Shown here piece by piece: positions 11,062 through 22,404 of a stretch of DNA of 64,000 bases. The notes beneath the pieces are model-generated. The model searched no databases and was not told the DNA's origin. It saw only the letters and a list, made by a program, of their open reading frames with translations. How positions within the stretch are numbered: the stretch's first letter is position 1; the number at the start of each line of letters is the position of its first letter. This DNA is from Haemaphysalis longicornis (lineage: Eukaryota > Arthropoda > Arachnida > Ixodida > Ixodidae), in contig CM023454.1 of assembly GCA_013339765.2 (NCBI GenBank), forward strand, positions 37,624,950-37,688,949. Direction: 5' to 3'. A program made the translations under genes and the position numbers.

Positions 11062-14000
11062 ATGAAGTTTGTTTGTTTCCTTTCTTGCTTCTTTTATGCT
11101 TTCTTCGATGGTAGACGTAAATATTACTCTGAAACTGTTCTGGCTCAAAATATATACCAGATCGCTTCGCATTATTATTCATTCAGCCGATACGGCTCAG
11201 GTAATTTTTCAGAGTGGTTGAGGGCAGTCCGAAACACTTGTGTGGTTTTTGTATTTACGCCAATTTCATTTTGTCCTCTCGTTTGTAACATCCCTCCTAA
11301 TAAATGCTTGGGATTGTTTCTAGCAGAGTCACTATGCTCGCATAAGAATAAGGCAAAATCTCTGTTATTCCTTCTCACCTCTTTTTTTACGCAAGATTCT
11401 CCAAGATGCTTTTTATTCTCCTCATACCTTCTTCTCAGCTGTTTCTTTCACAGTCCCCGTCCCCTTGTTTAGACGCTCGGAATGGACCAAAAACCAAAAA
11501 TAACTGCCTCATTTCTACCCCATGTTCCTTACCACAAAGTAACTACGATATTTCAAAAATCTTAAAATATCTTACATCACACATGTTCAACAACTTAAAA
11601 ATTCGTAATTTTACATTTTTACCGTGGTTTTAAACAGTTACTCTTGCAGCCATATACTTTCTAAGCTCATTGACAGCATTTCTTCTTTCGATAACGCTAA
11701 TCTTCATATTACCTCATCATTTCCGGTTTTTAAAAGAAATCTTCAAACTTTTAGTTCCGCCCTCGAGCGTTGCCAGACAACAATACCAAAATATGCCGAG
11801 CGCATGTGGGCCTGCGCCTCGTGAGGAGTACCCGGCATCGGCCAGCTCGACTTTTGAGGGGCCTCTCCGCAGCGTTCGTGGCATGATATCTCGCCTGCTG
11901 TTCTTTCCCACGGTTCCCGTGCTGTGAAGTCTGAAATGAGGAGCACGGACAATCAGTTTGCGCTATAAACGACGAGTTCGCAAATGCCATTGCAGCACGT
12001 TCTAAGACGTACTAACGTAGTACACCTTGGGAGAGATAGAAAAGCCTGCTGACAAATTGATCCGGGGATGGCAGTTCTAAGAAACGTAAGGCTGCAAGTT
12101 CCCAAATTAACGTGAGGTGCAACAGCCACTTCTCCGAGAAAGAGTATGGGTTGCGCCAGCAGAGAACCCGCGAGTTTGTTCGGTTATTGAGGGGGCACAG
12201 TGCAGACAATTTCTTATAAAATTAAGCCAATTGGGGTTGCCACCCACCTACTCGTGGCCGCATGCGTTTGGACTTCCTTTTATGATGCCTTCCACTGATA
12301 TTAGGAATTCACTTAATTATTTCGGTTTTGTGCACTAGAAACTATGGCGCATGAGGATTCGCCGCTCACTCTTAGGGTCACTATATAGCTCCGTCTTCAA
12401 AATCACTTCAAAACTAGGCCTCGGTGGGTACTTTTACTATGTACAATGTCTCTGGACATTCTCCAGGATGATAAATTCAGACAAAACAAAACGCGTTGGT
12501 GACACCGTGGGCGAGGACGTTTTTTGCGATAGTGTGCAAAATATTCCACACTGCCGTTGCGCAGCGATGCCTTGTGCAGCTTAGCGTTCCTAATCACAAA
12601 TATGCGCATTGTAGATTAGAAATTTTTGTTAGGGTAGTCACAATTACCTTATACCCTTTATATCTGCAAACTTTTTGAAGGTGTTTTCAACCTCCTCGTT
12701 TTCTAGAAGCAAGTTTCTCTGAAATGAATAGGCTTCTACTAAAACGTTTCAAATAACAACTAGTGTAGCCCTTAAAACTGACCTTGAATCGACTTATACT
12801 TGGCACTTATTAAGGTAATAATGCTGAAGAATTCAAATAACTGGTAATTTTTAGAAACCTCGTACACTGCATTCATGCTTTTTACTCCCTAAATGACATG
12901 ACAATTTATTTCCTAAACATTAAAACTACCTCGGAATTGTTCTCAATTCTGAACTGGCATTTATTCACCAGGTTACGCCTATATTGCGTTTATTGATCGC
13001 TTCATTGGTTTTAATTTGGAGGCTTCATCATACCTCATAACACCTTCAAAAGTGTAATAAAACAGCTTTTTTCTGATTATAAATAGAGTACCGAACCCAG
13101 AAACCTTTTGTAATTGACAAATTGGGGTCCCTTAAAAACCTTGCCCTTTTTTTTCTTTCTTTTGCGATAACTCATTTTACACCATCTTAATACTTCTTAA
13201 ATTTTGTACAAGCTCACCAAGCTTATCACTTTGAGGACAACTTTCGTAATAATATTGGTTCTATAAGCTATCCCTATATCCCTATAGCCCTATAATGCCC
13301 CTGCATTCGTTTTAATAGGTGCAATTTTAGGCGTGTATCAGTCGCCTTTTGTCTGTGCAACAGTTTTGCAATATTTTATTATGAAAAAGCCTCAGTTGAT
13401 TTTGTTTCTCCTACACCCCAGTGACACTAACGCAAATAAAAGTGGGGCAGCAGTATAAAGCAAATACTAATGACAGGTCTTTCCTGTCCCTTTAAAAAAA
13501 CGTTCCGACTAGTAATTCGTAAATCTCTTAGCATGAATTCTTCTGTTTATATTTAAATACCTTATCGTACATGGCTTTCCACCAAAACGTACTTTCTCCT
13601 TAAAAAGCAGCAAACGTGTGATTATAATCTGTATTGCGAAATTTTTTTGTTTAAACATTACTTTTTATTGATCTTCCTCAAAGCCACAGAACGTGTTATT
13701 TTTCGGAACCAACTTCTTTCTAAGATTTGTTTCTAGAATGGACATAAAACCTATATTGTGCATGCTTTTTCCGAAGCGCATATACTGCATATATTTATGC
13801 TTATATTACATGTTTTTATTATTCACAAATAATATTTGCATGCAATATCTTCGCATGCTCAACCGTACACCTGGTTCGTGTTCTCAGTAGTTAATGTGGA
13901 TCGGTCAAGATGAGTGTTTGTTAAATATACCGTCTGTTCTACAAACGAACGAAACCAGATCCTAACTACTCCAATATGTCGCACCCGGTAAAGCGATTCA

Positions 14001-14420
14001 GTAAAAGTCAATCAGTGTGAACAAAGTGCAGTGAAAACAGTACTAAGAGACCTAGTTTCGGGGAGCTGTCGCCAGAATATTTTTTCTCGTGTACCAATGT
14101 GTGCAGGGAAATGTTTTTTTTATATTCATGCTTTGGCAACCCAATGAAGGGGGTTATGTGCAGAAAAGATAAAGAAACAGTTTATACACGGTGGAATGTA
14201 AGAGCGTGAACGTACGGTGCGGTCTCATATATGTGCCTCTCAGACATTTTCATTTTCTGAGCCATAAAATGTGTGTTAAGAAGGCTTCGATTTTTTTTTG
14301 TAACAGAAGAGCCAAGCATAGATATTTTTTTCTATTGAGACGCCAGGTTTTGAATGTGCAGGATTAAAAGGACATCGATGCCGTAAATAACAAATAAATG
14401 ACATCTCCGAGAAGAGCAAG
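11062..14420. other. AT-rich intergenic DNA, no gene supported
   Basis: Short ORFs only. The 136-codon ORF at 11062-11472 (+) starts with a hydrophobic segment but is Phe/Ser/Leu-rich throughout, as expected of translated pyrimidine-rich DNA. From 12700 to 14400 there is essentially no open frame above 60 codons apart from an AT-rich hydrophobic one at 13693-13890. I see no repeat, RNA gene or promoter here that I can defend. Confidence 0.6.
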
Positions 14421-14423
14421 CAA

Positions 14424-14906
14424 TTATAAATTAAGAGAGGCAGAATAAAACACCCGACCGTGCACTAAGAATGGCCCTGAAATGCATGAGAAGGAAACGT
14501 GAGATTCTATTACTTTTATGCACCTTAAGTTAATCCTGAGTTTTTTCTCACATGACGCAAGGTTTTGTGGGTATAGAGAGAACGGGATCAGAATGTAGTC
14601 ACAGAACCGAAATGACCCGCAGCAGTGTACTACTGCAGGAAAAAAACATGAGCTTGCGGAGAGAAAATCTGCCGAGGCATACTGATCGTCCTCATCAAAA
14701 AGGCTACACGGGTTAATTGCCGGAGGACGGTCTGTCAAATTGACCTCCAACTGCTCCTTTCCTGCGCTGTTCGAGTCTACAGTCGGTTTCGCCCGAGTTC
14801 TTTTTTTCTTTGCAATAACTACGATACATTCTTTTTCTGTTTCTTCTCTTATCCAGGTAGCTGACGTCCTTTCCGCAACTGTTACTCCCAACAATATTAG
14901 TTCCAT
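14424..14906 (-). CDS. unassigned ORF, possible exon
   Basis: A 160-codon ORF starting at an ATG (14906) in AT-rich surroundings where open frames of this length are rare. Residues 1-85 have a balanced, protein-like composition: an early ETEKE, a basic patch (AKKKRTRAK) and an acidic patch (FDEDDQYAS). After residue ~85 the translation turns hydrophobic and Cys/Phe-rich, which looks non-coding, so if this is an exon it probably ends near 14650 on the minus strand. No domain is recognised. Confidence 0.22.
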   Translation of the reverse strand: MELILLGVTVAERTSATWIREETEKECIVVIAKKKRTRAKPTVDSNSAGKEQLEVNLTDRPPAINPCSLFDEDDQYASADFLSASSCFFPAVVHCCGSFRFCDYILIPFSLYPQNLASCEKKLRINLRCIKVIESHVSFSCISGPFLVHGRVFYSASLNL

Positions 14907-15619
14907 GGCACCTTGAGCGAACCTAGTTTGCTTTCGAGTTGTTGGAGCGGCACCAAGTTGCCGCTCGACATGTCGTAACCAGCAAAGAAGCTCGTATGTT
15001 GTTTTCGAGTCGTAAATGAGGAGGTTTACTTCTCATGTAGGAGTGGTCATCCAATGTTCGCAAATCCATCCCTATTCTGCGCCGGATTGAGTGGGGGCAA
15101 ATATTACCCGTTTGGAAGATTGGCTCACGTGCCTCGAGCAGCTTCATATAAAGCATGCTGCACTTATCCAAAGCCTCTCACAGAGCCAAGCCACAGTACA
15201 ATCTCATATGTAATCCATAAAACAAGAGTTGTCCTCGCACTTCTGTGCAACCGCTGCACAGACTGATGGCCCTAATGCGACTCCCACTGCTAGTAATGGT
15301 TACAGACCTCATAATGGCTCGACGTAGAGGGTTTTTGGTTTGTCAGAGGAAATGTCGTGGTTTCGGTGGAAAGAGAGCGCCCTAGATTGCTTCCTCGAGT
15401 ACAAAAAGGGCCATCCCCCCATAATCATCATATAGGACCCCGCCGGGAACAGTAAAGTGTCGTGGGTATACCACTTATCACATCAACAACACCACGAATA
15501 TTGTACGGCTCAATCTCTCAGCACAACGGGAGAGCCATTTTGACAGCCCTATCTCTCACGACTTGTTTACTATCTTACCCGCTACAGCACTCAACCACCA
15601 AAATACACACTCAACATAT

Positions 15620-16448
15620 ACAGGGTCATCGAAGTTAAGTCGACAGGTTTACAAAAAAGTGCTTAGATTTACGTGAAGGCCACCTCTAGAGTGAGGTTAT
15701 GCGCACAGGGGGCACATAAGTAGAAGGAAATTATTAATTTCCGTGGCTAAATAACTGAATTTGAATATTTAACTTTTTTTGTGGCTACATTAACCAGGTT
15801 TGTTTGTAATAGAAAGATGCAATCGTGTTTCTACGCAGTTTCAATTGGCAGAATTCTTCTAGTGCATCCGTAGTCCAAGATATCGAACTGCGAAGTTCAA
15901 TTGCGGTTCGCATGATTACGTATGTAAGACAGTCTGTGCCGGCGCAAAGCTCCTTCCTTCTGTGACGTGCCTGCAGTGTACGGTGTCTAGTTCGACAAAG
16001 GGGTGGAGGCATATGCAAAAGTGATAAGTGGCACCCATTCATTCTTGGTTGGCGTTATCGCAATCTGCAGTACTCGGAAAAGCTATCAAAACACAGAAGA
16101 AAAGGGAGGAGCTATTCGCCGGTCTTGACTTCTACTATGCGTAATCATGGGAGCGGCAATTAAACTTCGTAGTTCGATATCTGGGAGTACAGATGCGCTA
16201 TAAATATTCTGCCCAATGAAACTGTGTAAAAACAAGATTGCGTCTAACTTTCTAATACAAACATGCCTTGTTACTGTAGTCACTAAAAGTTAATTATTCA
16301 ATTTTAGTTAATTAGGCCCACGAGCTCAATAATTACTTCCTAATTATGTGTCCCCCTGGGCCGGTAACCTCACGGTAGAGGTTGTCTGTGCGTAAACCTA
16401 AGCACCTCTTTAAAAAAAAAACATTTCGACCTAACTGTGATCACCCTA
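15620..16448. mobile_element. fold-back DNA element (MITE-like) with ~370-bp inverted arms
   Basis: The outer ends are inverted copies: CAGGGTCATCGAAGTTAAG from 15620 and, on the other strand from 16448, TAGGGTGATCACAGTTAGG. Homology continues inward for roughly 370 bases on each side, passing through matching blocks such as CAGGGGG-CACATAA, AATAACTNAA and GATATCGAACT. About 100 bases of loop remain around 15990-16085. TA dinucleotides at 15618-15619 and 16449-16450 fit the TA target-site duplication of Tc1/mariner-type insertions. There is no transposase ORF, so any mobility must have depended on an enzyme supplied in trans. Arm divergence shows it is old. The ORFs at 15785-16042 and 16086-16283 (-) are its two arms read in translation. 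Confidence 0.8.
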
Positions 16449-16519
16449 TATAGTAAACCCTCAAAAGTTTACTACAACTTGAAACCCCTTTTTCTAGCAA
16501 CCAAGGGCCATGCTGTGCA

Positions 16520-18230
16520 GCACTTCCTCCTTATTACTGGGGACTTTACCGCTCCCTACACGGCCTAGGGCTATCTACGTGGTACAAAGAAAAGAGGGTA
16601 ACCGCGGGAGCTCCTCCACACTCAGCAATTCACTCAATAGACGCCTCCTCATCAAAGAACACGAGAAGGAAAGAGTGTTCCAAGAGAGAATATCTTTGTG
16701 GATAATTGGGTGTGAAGGTTTGCTTCAGCTTTTTTTCGAGTTTGGGCATGGACCGGAGGGGTGGGATAGGGTTCGGCATAACCGGAGGCTTCGAGGGCTT
16801 CTATCCGGGCAAGAAGGTTACCGTTTTTAGGCTGCACTTCTTCTACGGGGTCACCAGTGTGGGTATGAGAGGCGTTGCTGAGATGGTGGTGAAGAACACT
16901 CAACAATGGTGGGTTGATGTTGGGATCGAGCAGCGGGAGACTGATTAGGTGGGAAGGGAAATTGCGTGACGGTTTGTTCGGGCGGGGATTGCGCTGTGAA
17001 AGAGCGAAAGCTTACAGCAGACGAGCTTAAGTGCTTGTTGGCTTGACCAGTTTTTTTGGCAGCTGGTGTGGCCGGGATGAAGCGGCGTGGTCAGTCTTTG
17101 CCCGTCGCAGCATGGGGTTGAGAGCTCAACTGGCAGGTGGGGGAACAAAAAGGTCCGGCGTGTATAATTTCTCCACAGTCAGGACACTGCGAGTTCTCGG
17201 GGTGGGGACACACGGCCGTTCGGTGCCCAAGTTCTCCGCACGCACGGCAGACTTGCACACTCCAACGAAAAGGTCTCAGCGGTGCAACAAGCACCCAAAT
17301 TTGACGTAGAACGGCACATGTTTTCTTTGAAAGGTGGGTAGCGCAGACCGGCTTTGACCCATTATGCGCACCTGCACGAGTAATGGTTTTTGTCTAGCAG
17401 TAAATCCGAGAGGACTTCCGTGGTTAATGCTTCGTGCAGGCCGTTATTACCCTCGGCAGGTATTTGGAGGTGTTTCATGTACGTTCAAAACTCGCTGCTG
17501 GCGTTCGAAATTGTCGGTGTTTTTACACTGCTAAGAGCAACAGCTGGTTCGGGGTCGGCGTTGGACGAAGGCTGCACGAGTACGGTGACAAAATTGTAAA
17601 ACGCTGTACGTGAGAGTGCACATTGCATGCGAAGGCATCGGTGAGCTCAGTAGTGTTCAGCTTGGTGACGTTGACGCTATCGCGTGGTCGATACACGATG
17701 GTGTAGTTGTGAGGAGCTAAGCGCGCGATGGGTTTCGTGGCGCCAGCTTTGCGGCATTAGGCGACTGTGCGGCGGCTTTTGTTGTGCAGCGGCTGTTGTG
17801 GGAGCTGGGGCGTGGAGCTTATTGCGCTTGCGAAGTACACACACCGATGCGTTTTCAGGGGGCAGTGTTACCCCGCTGAGTAGGTCACTTCCATGTTGGC
17901 GGTGGCAGGGGCAGGTGGCGGCGAGGCGTTTTGCATGGTGCTGTGGCAGCTCGGCAAAGCGATGCCGTTGCTAGGCAACATAGGCCTAGCGCAATCTTCA
18001 TTTGTGGTGTGGGCCGTAGTCGTAGGAAGTGGCTGCCTAGTGGCTGCTCTTGGCACTTTCGGTGCACGTCGGTGGCGGTCAATGATAAGATTGAATAAAA
18101 AATACGCTGGCTGAAGGACATTATTAGGGAGCCGAAACGAAGCACAGCCGACAGTGTAAGCACCCTCGTGGAGAAGAGAAACAATGAAACAAATAGAATC
18201 CGTAGGGGCATTGGTTCGTAAGGGGAACAA
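16520..18230 (-). mobile_element. non-LTR retrotransposon ORF1 relic (LINE F) with CCHC zinc knuckles
   Basis: On the minus strand this GC-rich block reads as a LINE ORF1 (gag-like RNA-binding protein) in several frames. The first part (18230-17868) is Pro/Ala/Thr-rich. The 67-codon ORF 17294-17091 contains two canonical knuckles, CRACGELGHRTAVC and CPDCGEIIHAGPFC, each C-x2-C-x4-H-x4-C, followed by CSPTC as the start of a third. Farther on (16906-16652) a low-complexity Ser/Pro-rich tail ends in LLARIEALEASG, the short coiled segment usual at the C-terminus of such ORF1s. Frames are broken by indels. No ORF2 is attached: downstream on this strand lies the fold-back element. ORF1 proteins coat the element's RNA and act as nucleic-acid chaperones. 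Confidence 0.7.
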
Positions 18231-18249
18231 GATTTACTTTCAGTTTTTA

Positions 18250-18940
18250 TCACTTAGAGTGAAGCATAAATAATTTAGTTATTCCGACGCGAGATTTTCT
18301 ACGTCTTTTATACATCGGAGCTTCGTATAGGTAATAAAAATTATGTGCCCACTCATGGCGAGAGGAACGAAGAGAAAAAAACTTAGTGCCCTTTCGCTCC
18401 GTGAAGAAGGATGACCTGCAAAGCTGCACGCAGTCCATGGGATACACGAAAGAACGTTTATCGTAATTTACGAAGAAGCATACTTCTTTGCCAGTTAGTT
18501 GAATGAACCTATTCAGTATCCAAGCTTTGTACTTTCAGATGAACATTGTACTTTCAGATGAGCCTTTGTCCCTCCCGCGTGGTATGTATCTTATTGTTTG
18601 CGTAAGGCCGGCTTCAGAATGTTGCCGCAACTGTCATAATAACTTCAAAGGATGACGTCATTTCACATCTGAGGCAAACTAACTGCGTGACATGCCATCT
18701 CTTTACGTCCTTACACATCGATACGGCTTTTGCGTCAGTAGTTTGAACATAGCATAACACGCAAACCCAATGCGCTTCCCCCACTAAGAACTCCGGACAG
18801 GTCTCATTGGGCGGTTTACAACCGCGTTTAAACCTCGCACCAGGAAAATGGACATGCCTTCCATCAGTATTGGCATAAACCCTATAGCTGCGCGTGCAAG
18901 CCCCCTCCTCCCTCTTGACTATTCTCCTCTACAAACCTGC
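18250..18940. other. unassigned spacer
   Basis: About 700 bases between LINE F and the GGCC-rich array. Only short, overlapping ORFs on both strands (for example 18250-18447, -), none recognisable. A short direct repetition, GTACTTTCAGATGA, occurs at about 18530 and 18548. Nothing else is seen. Confidence 0.5.
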
Positions 18941-18945
18941 CACAC

Positions 18946-19540
18946 AGAAACCGGGAGCCGGTCATGTCCCAGGCAGCACAAAAAGTCCTCCAACGAACGG
19001 CCCGTCTATGGCCGCTTTCTGGCATGTCCGGCCAGCATCCAGGTTCTGACAGCCGCTGTTCAACCATTACACAGCCAACATTTGGCTACCAGCCCTTCGG
19101 TATTTCTCCGGCCGCCCGTGTTCAGACACACAGCGGCAGGTACTTGGCGGTCAGATATCCAGTTTACTTTCGGTGGCCGACGTTCAGAAGAAGAACGGCT
19201 GAAGGACGCCCCTAGGCCACCCGTTTTTTCTTGGGGAAACGGTTTTCAGCCGAAGCGTGGCAAGCGACCTGTCACAGAATATCGGTATTATTGTGGAAAC
19301 TTGTGTTCGGAAGAAAACCGGCCTGAGTGCGGCTGCCGTGCATTCGCTCCCTACAGGAAACCGAGCATCCGGCGGCAGGACATTCGTTTTCTTCGGGAAA
19401 CCTGTGTAATACAGGAGACCGGCCTACGTAGGGCCGTAGGATGTACGTTTTTCATTTGGTTAGCGGTCTTCGGATGGCTCACGGCAAAGGGACGGCAGCA
19501 GAATAATAGGCAACCGGTGCTCAGCTGATGATCACCCGGC
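18946..19540. repeat. GGCC-rich degenerate tandem array
   Basis: CGGCC or GGCCG cores recur every ~30-60 bases across this block, and in its second half the phrase GGAAAC followed by a CCGGC/CGGCCT core repeats at about 19236, 19294, 19357 and 19396, roughly 40-60 bases apart. Units are strongly diverged. The long 226-codon ORF (18848-19528, +) lies wholly over this block; its Arg/Pro/Ser-rich translation has no domain and most likely exists because the repeat lacks stop codons. A related-looking block occurs at 27235-27480. Confidence 0.4.
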
Positions 19541-19769
19541 GTAAAGTCTCAGGTTATCCTTCGTTACTTCGGTAAGTGGCGTACAGCAGAACAACGGCAC
19601 GTGTCTGGGCCCCCACAACCCATGCACTTTTGAAAACTGGCGTTTTGAAAACTCCATTAGTCAGTCGAGCGATGAAAACGCGTGTTTCATCCGCTCGGTG
19701 TTTCTACGTTTGAAATGAGCGAACTTCGTTCGTCAAGGAGTAATGAGTGGTACTAGTTGAACTGCCAAG

Positions 19770-20150
19770 TTGCATGGACTCACTGGGGATTACCTGTTAA
19801 CCTTTACGCCATCGGAATACCATTTATTGCCAAAAGAAGACTGTGCCGCGCTGACGGGTCAGCTAAGCTTCGCCAGTCGCAGCGCTGCCACGCTTTGCCC
19901 GCCAGCCTCGTCGACGCATCAGCTCGAGGCTAGTCGCCCCCTCGAGACATGGAGAGCATTGGAGACATCGACGCGGCATAGTTGTCCGACACGAGATTGC
20001 CCTGGTTCACCGAAATTACTCCCCTACAAGGGCGTCGAGCAAGCGGCCGCCACGCAGGAGCTCAACAGGCGCCATATCAGAGACTCCCCACCAAAGAAAG
20101 GCAAGAGGCGCAAAAGCGCAAGTTACCGCGAATTCTTCGGGTAACAATGC
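19770..20150 (+). mobile_element. possible 5' region and ORF1 start of a LINE
   Basis: The GC-rich block contains a short reading frame from an ATG near 19950 that, with one stop, continues in a second frame into a Lys/Arg-rich stretch (SPPKKGKRRKSASYR) ending near 20144. A short acidic start followed by a basic patch fits the N-terminus of LINE ORF1 proteins. It lies on the same strand as LINE C and 350 bases upstream of that element's ORF1 zinc-knuckle region, so it may be its detached 5' end. Homology is not certain; the 124-codon ORF 19770-20144 may also be chance. Confidence 0.3.
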
Positions 20151-20569
20151 GACAAAAAACAACGTTGCATAATGTTTTTCGTACTAAATTTATCAGAGGG
20201 TAAGCTTCCGCATTTGTAGGCTCAACTTCGTGCCCTGTACTGTTTTTTTATCTGATATATCAGCCTATTTAAAAAAAGGTAGTATCTTATATTCGCAATA
20301 AAAACAGAGCCTTGTGAATGAAGAAGAGTGGATTTTAAATTACTTGCGGCGTGTGATGCTAAGCTCAGCTTTACTTGGGATACAGATTGCTATATTTGTA
20401 GAAAGTGCGCATGAGCGACGAGAAGACAAGTGTACTTCTGTGTTTGTTCTGTCCAATAAACGTTAGCAACAATAAAAGCTAGCAACAAATAAAAAATCGC
20501 CCTCCTTGAAATGAACTCCCTTTGTGGGATAACTGTGGCCCCTGAACTTGCATCTAAGGTGCCCAACAA

Positions 20570-21235
20570 TTCACTGGGGTCGTCAGAAATATTGATGTCC
20601 TAGGCACTGCTGCCGAATTAGTTCCCCACATCAGGTCCACGAAGGCGATCGTTGAGGCAAACAGGAGTGGTCACTCGCTATTCCTCACCTTTGCTGGGGG
20701 CACAGTTCCTGAGCACAGTTACCTCGCCAACGTTCGCTCTCATGTCCACCCCACAACACCTAAGCCTCTACATTGCTACAAGTGCGGCAGATTCAACCAC
20801 ATCCGCGTTACCTGGCGCCACGCCAATTGCTGCGAACGATGCGCAGGAGATCATGATGAAGCCGACTACAACAAAATCCAACTGAAGTGTGCCAACTGCC
20901 AACAAGATAACAAGTTCTCCTCCCCCCAATGCCCCCACTGGCGCGAGGAGAAAAAAGTTCTCATCGAGGCTGAGGCAAAAAAGATCCCTAAAAACAAGCT
21001 CGTATTGAACTTTTCGACGCAAAAGAAACGATGAAAAAAAACAGCGACTGATGGACGCACCTATGCGGAAGCAGCTACCAACAACACAACCCCACAAACA
21101 CAACAAAAATCTGCAGACAACCAAAAAAACAACTGTTATCGACCCTTTCATAACAAGTCTACTAAACACGGCAATTCAGACACTCACAACAGCCATCGAA
21201 ATCTTCAAGCAGCATGTGTGTACTTCCTAAAAGAC
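20570..21235 (+). pseudogene. LINE C ORF1 (gag-like) remnant
   Basis: Reading one frame from about 20575 gives a protein with three degraded zinc knuckles: CYKCGRFNHIRVTW (the last Cys replaced by Trp, ~20774), CERCAGDHDEADY (last Cys replaced by Tyr) and CANCQQ...SSPQCPHW (~20890-20940). A Lys/Glu-rich helix follows, then the segment RTYAEAATNNTTPQ (~21055) and a weak terminal part. The order knuckles, basic helix, TYAEA-type motif is common in tick and insect I-group ORF1s. ORF1 binds the element RNA. The reading frame is broken near 21030 and again near 21130. Confidence 0.65.
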
Positions 21236-21269
21236 AAGCGCGCCCAAATCCCCCACACCGACCAGGCAT

Positions 21270-21337
21270 TCTACAATGGAATGTAAACGCACTCCGCAGT
21301 CGCTATACCGACCTAGCCTGCCACCTCCAACAAGAAC
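21270..21337 (+). pseudogene. LINE C ORF2, first part of the endonuclease domain
   Basis: ILQWNVNALRSRYTDLACHL is read just before the insertion: the usual first beta strand of an apurinic-type (EEP) endonuclease, with the metal-site Asn in WNVN. The frame stops being LINE at 21337 where the Penelope-like element begins, and continues at 23248 with the next expected segment (DVIALQES). Confidence 0.75.
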
Positions 21338-21395
21338 AACGTATGGGTACGAGCTAGTTGGTACTCCATCTAAACACCGTATAGCGCAGTAGGCA
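21338..21395. repeat. terminal repeat of the Penelope-like insertion, left copy
   Basis: Fifty-eight bases repeated directly at 22347-22404 with one T missing, and partly (27 bases) in inverted orientation at the right end, 23209-23235. This is the pseudo-LTR arrangement expected of Penelope-like elements: the same terminal sequence at the left edge, in the middle and, inverted, at the right edge. Confidence 0.75.
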
Positions 21396-21426
21396 AGACA
21401 CAGGACGAAGGGGACACGGACGAGCG

Positions 21427-22346
21427 CTAACCAATCTTATGGGTTTTGGCGCTAAAAAACATGTCGAGGCCTGCCTTAGTGCTGCAATCAACCTGCTTCA
21501 CCAACTTGTGCAGGTTAAGGTTTTCCAAAAGTTCTTTGGCTACCTTTTTAACCTTGTTCAAGGACACATGAGGACAAGATCTAAAAACAGAATCGATCGC
21601 TTCTTCTGCTTTAGCGAGGAACTTGACGTGAGGGAACACCCCAAAACCCCCTTCTTTGTCCGACTGCACAACACACAAGTTGTTCTCTTTTAAGTATGAA
21701 GCAACCCGTTTTACAGGCAACCCTGCTTTCTGGCTTCCCACACCTCATCAGTAACATCAACACCTTCAGACACACACCTTTCTTTCTCGTTGTCCGGCGC
21801 CAGGCTTGATACTCGACGTACAAAACGACAAGAGTTTTGCCGCAGAAGCCTTGGGCTGAACGGCGAACTTCGGACCGAAGCTGAGTGTGTGTTGCACGTA
21901 GTCTGGAAGGGTGACGCCGCTGTCAGTGAAGACGGGTTTATCCAGAGCGGGAGGGGGCTTGGGACGACCGCACCCGAAGTCCAAGGGGCCGACTGCCACA
22001 TACTCTCGGCTGCAGAGTCAATCTGTGCGTTGTATCACGCCATCTTTTTTTCTTGCCGAACGAAGACACTCGCTGACCTTGTACCAGGTTGTAGAGCGCA
22101 TCACGGTAGAAGCGTCGTTGTTTTTCCCCACTCCGAACGGAGAATTCGGCACATACTAGCCGCATGGCTAGCGGTAGGGCTGAACCCACCAAAGAGCGCG
22201 GCAGCATCCGGTGGAAGCTGTCTCCGGCGAAGGCAAAAGGCAAAGGTGCGGGACTTGCAAACAGTGATGGCGATGAGCGTGATGAGAATAGAAGGTTGAA
22301 CAGAAGAGAACATAAAGGGGCTGTTGACTTGGAAATATAATTTAAC
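21427..22346 (-). pseudogene. Penelope-like RT N-terminal region, left arm (minus strand)
   Basis: Read on the minus strand from the centre outwards: a leader, then RRFYRDALYNLVQGQ, a DKPVFTDSGVTLP segment, LSFGPKF (the L-S-x-G-x-K-F motif near the N-terminus of Penelope-type proteins), the QSDKEGGFGVF motif matching the family's A-D-K-G-G-x-x-V, and finally FFSAKTHK, the family's K-(I/T)-H-K motif at the start of RT. It stops there at 21427 and runs into terminal sequence, so the polymerase core is deleted. Two frameshifts separate the segments. It is the older-complete half: it retains the leader 22208-22346 absent from the right arm. Confidence 0.7.
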
Positions 22347-22404
22347 AACGTATGGGTACGAGCTAGTGGTACTCCATCTAAACACCGTATAGCGCAGTAG
22401 GCAT
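22347..22404. repeat. terminal repeat of the Penelope-like insertion, internal copy
   Basis: Direct copy of 21338-21395 (57 of 58 bases by eye, one T lost). It marks the junction between the minus-strand unit and the inverted partial unit to its right. Confidence 0.75.

Noticed and set aside
20768..21169. 133-codon minus-strand ORF
   Set aside because: Antisense to the LINE C ORF1 zinc-knuckle region.
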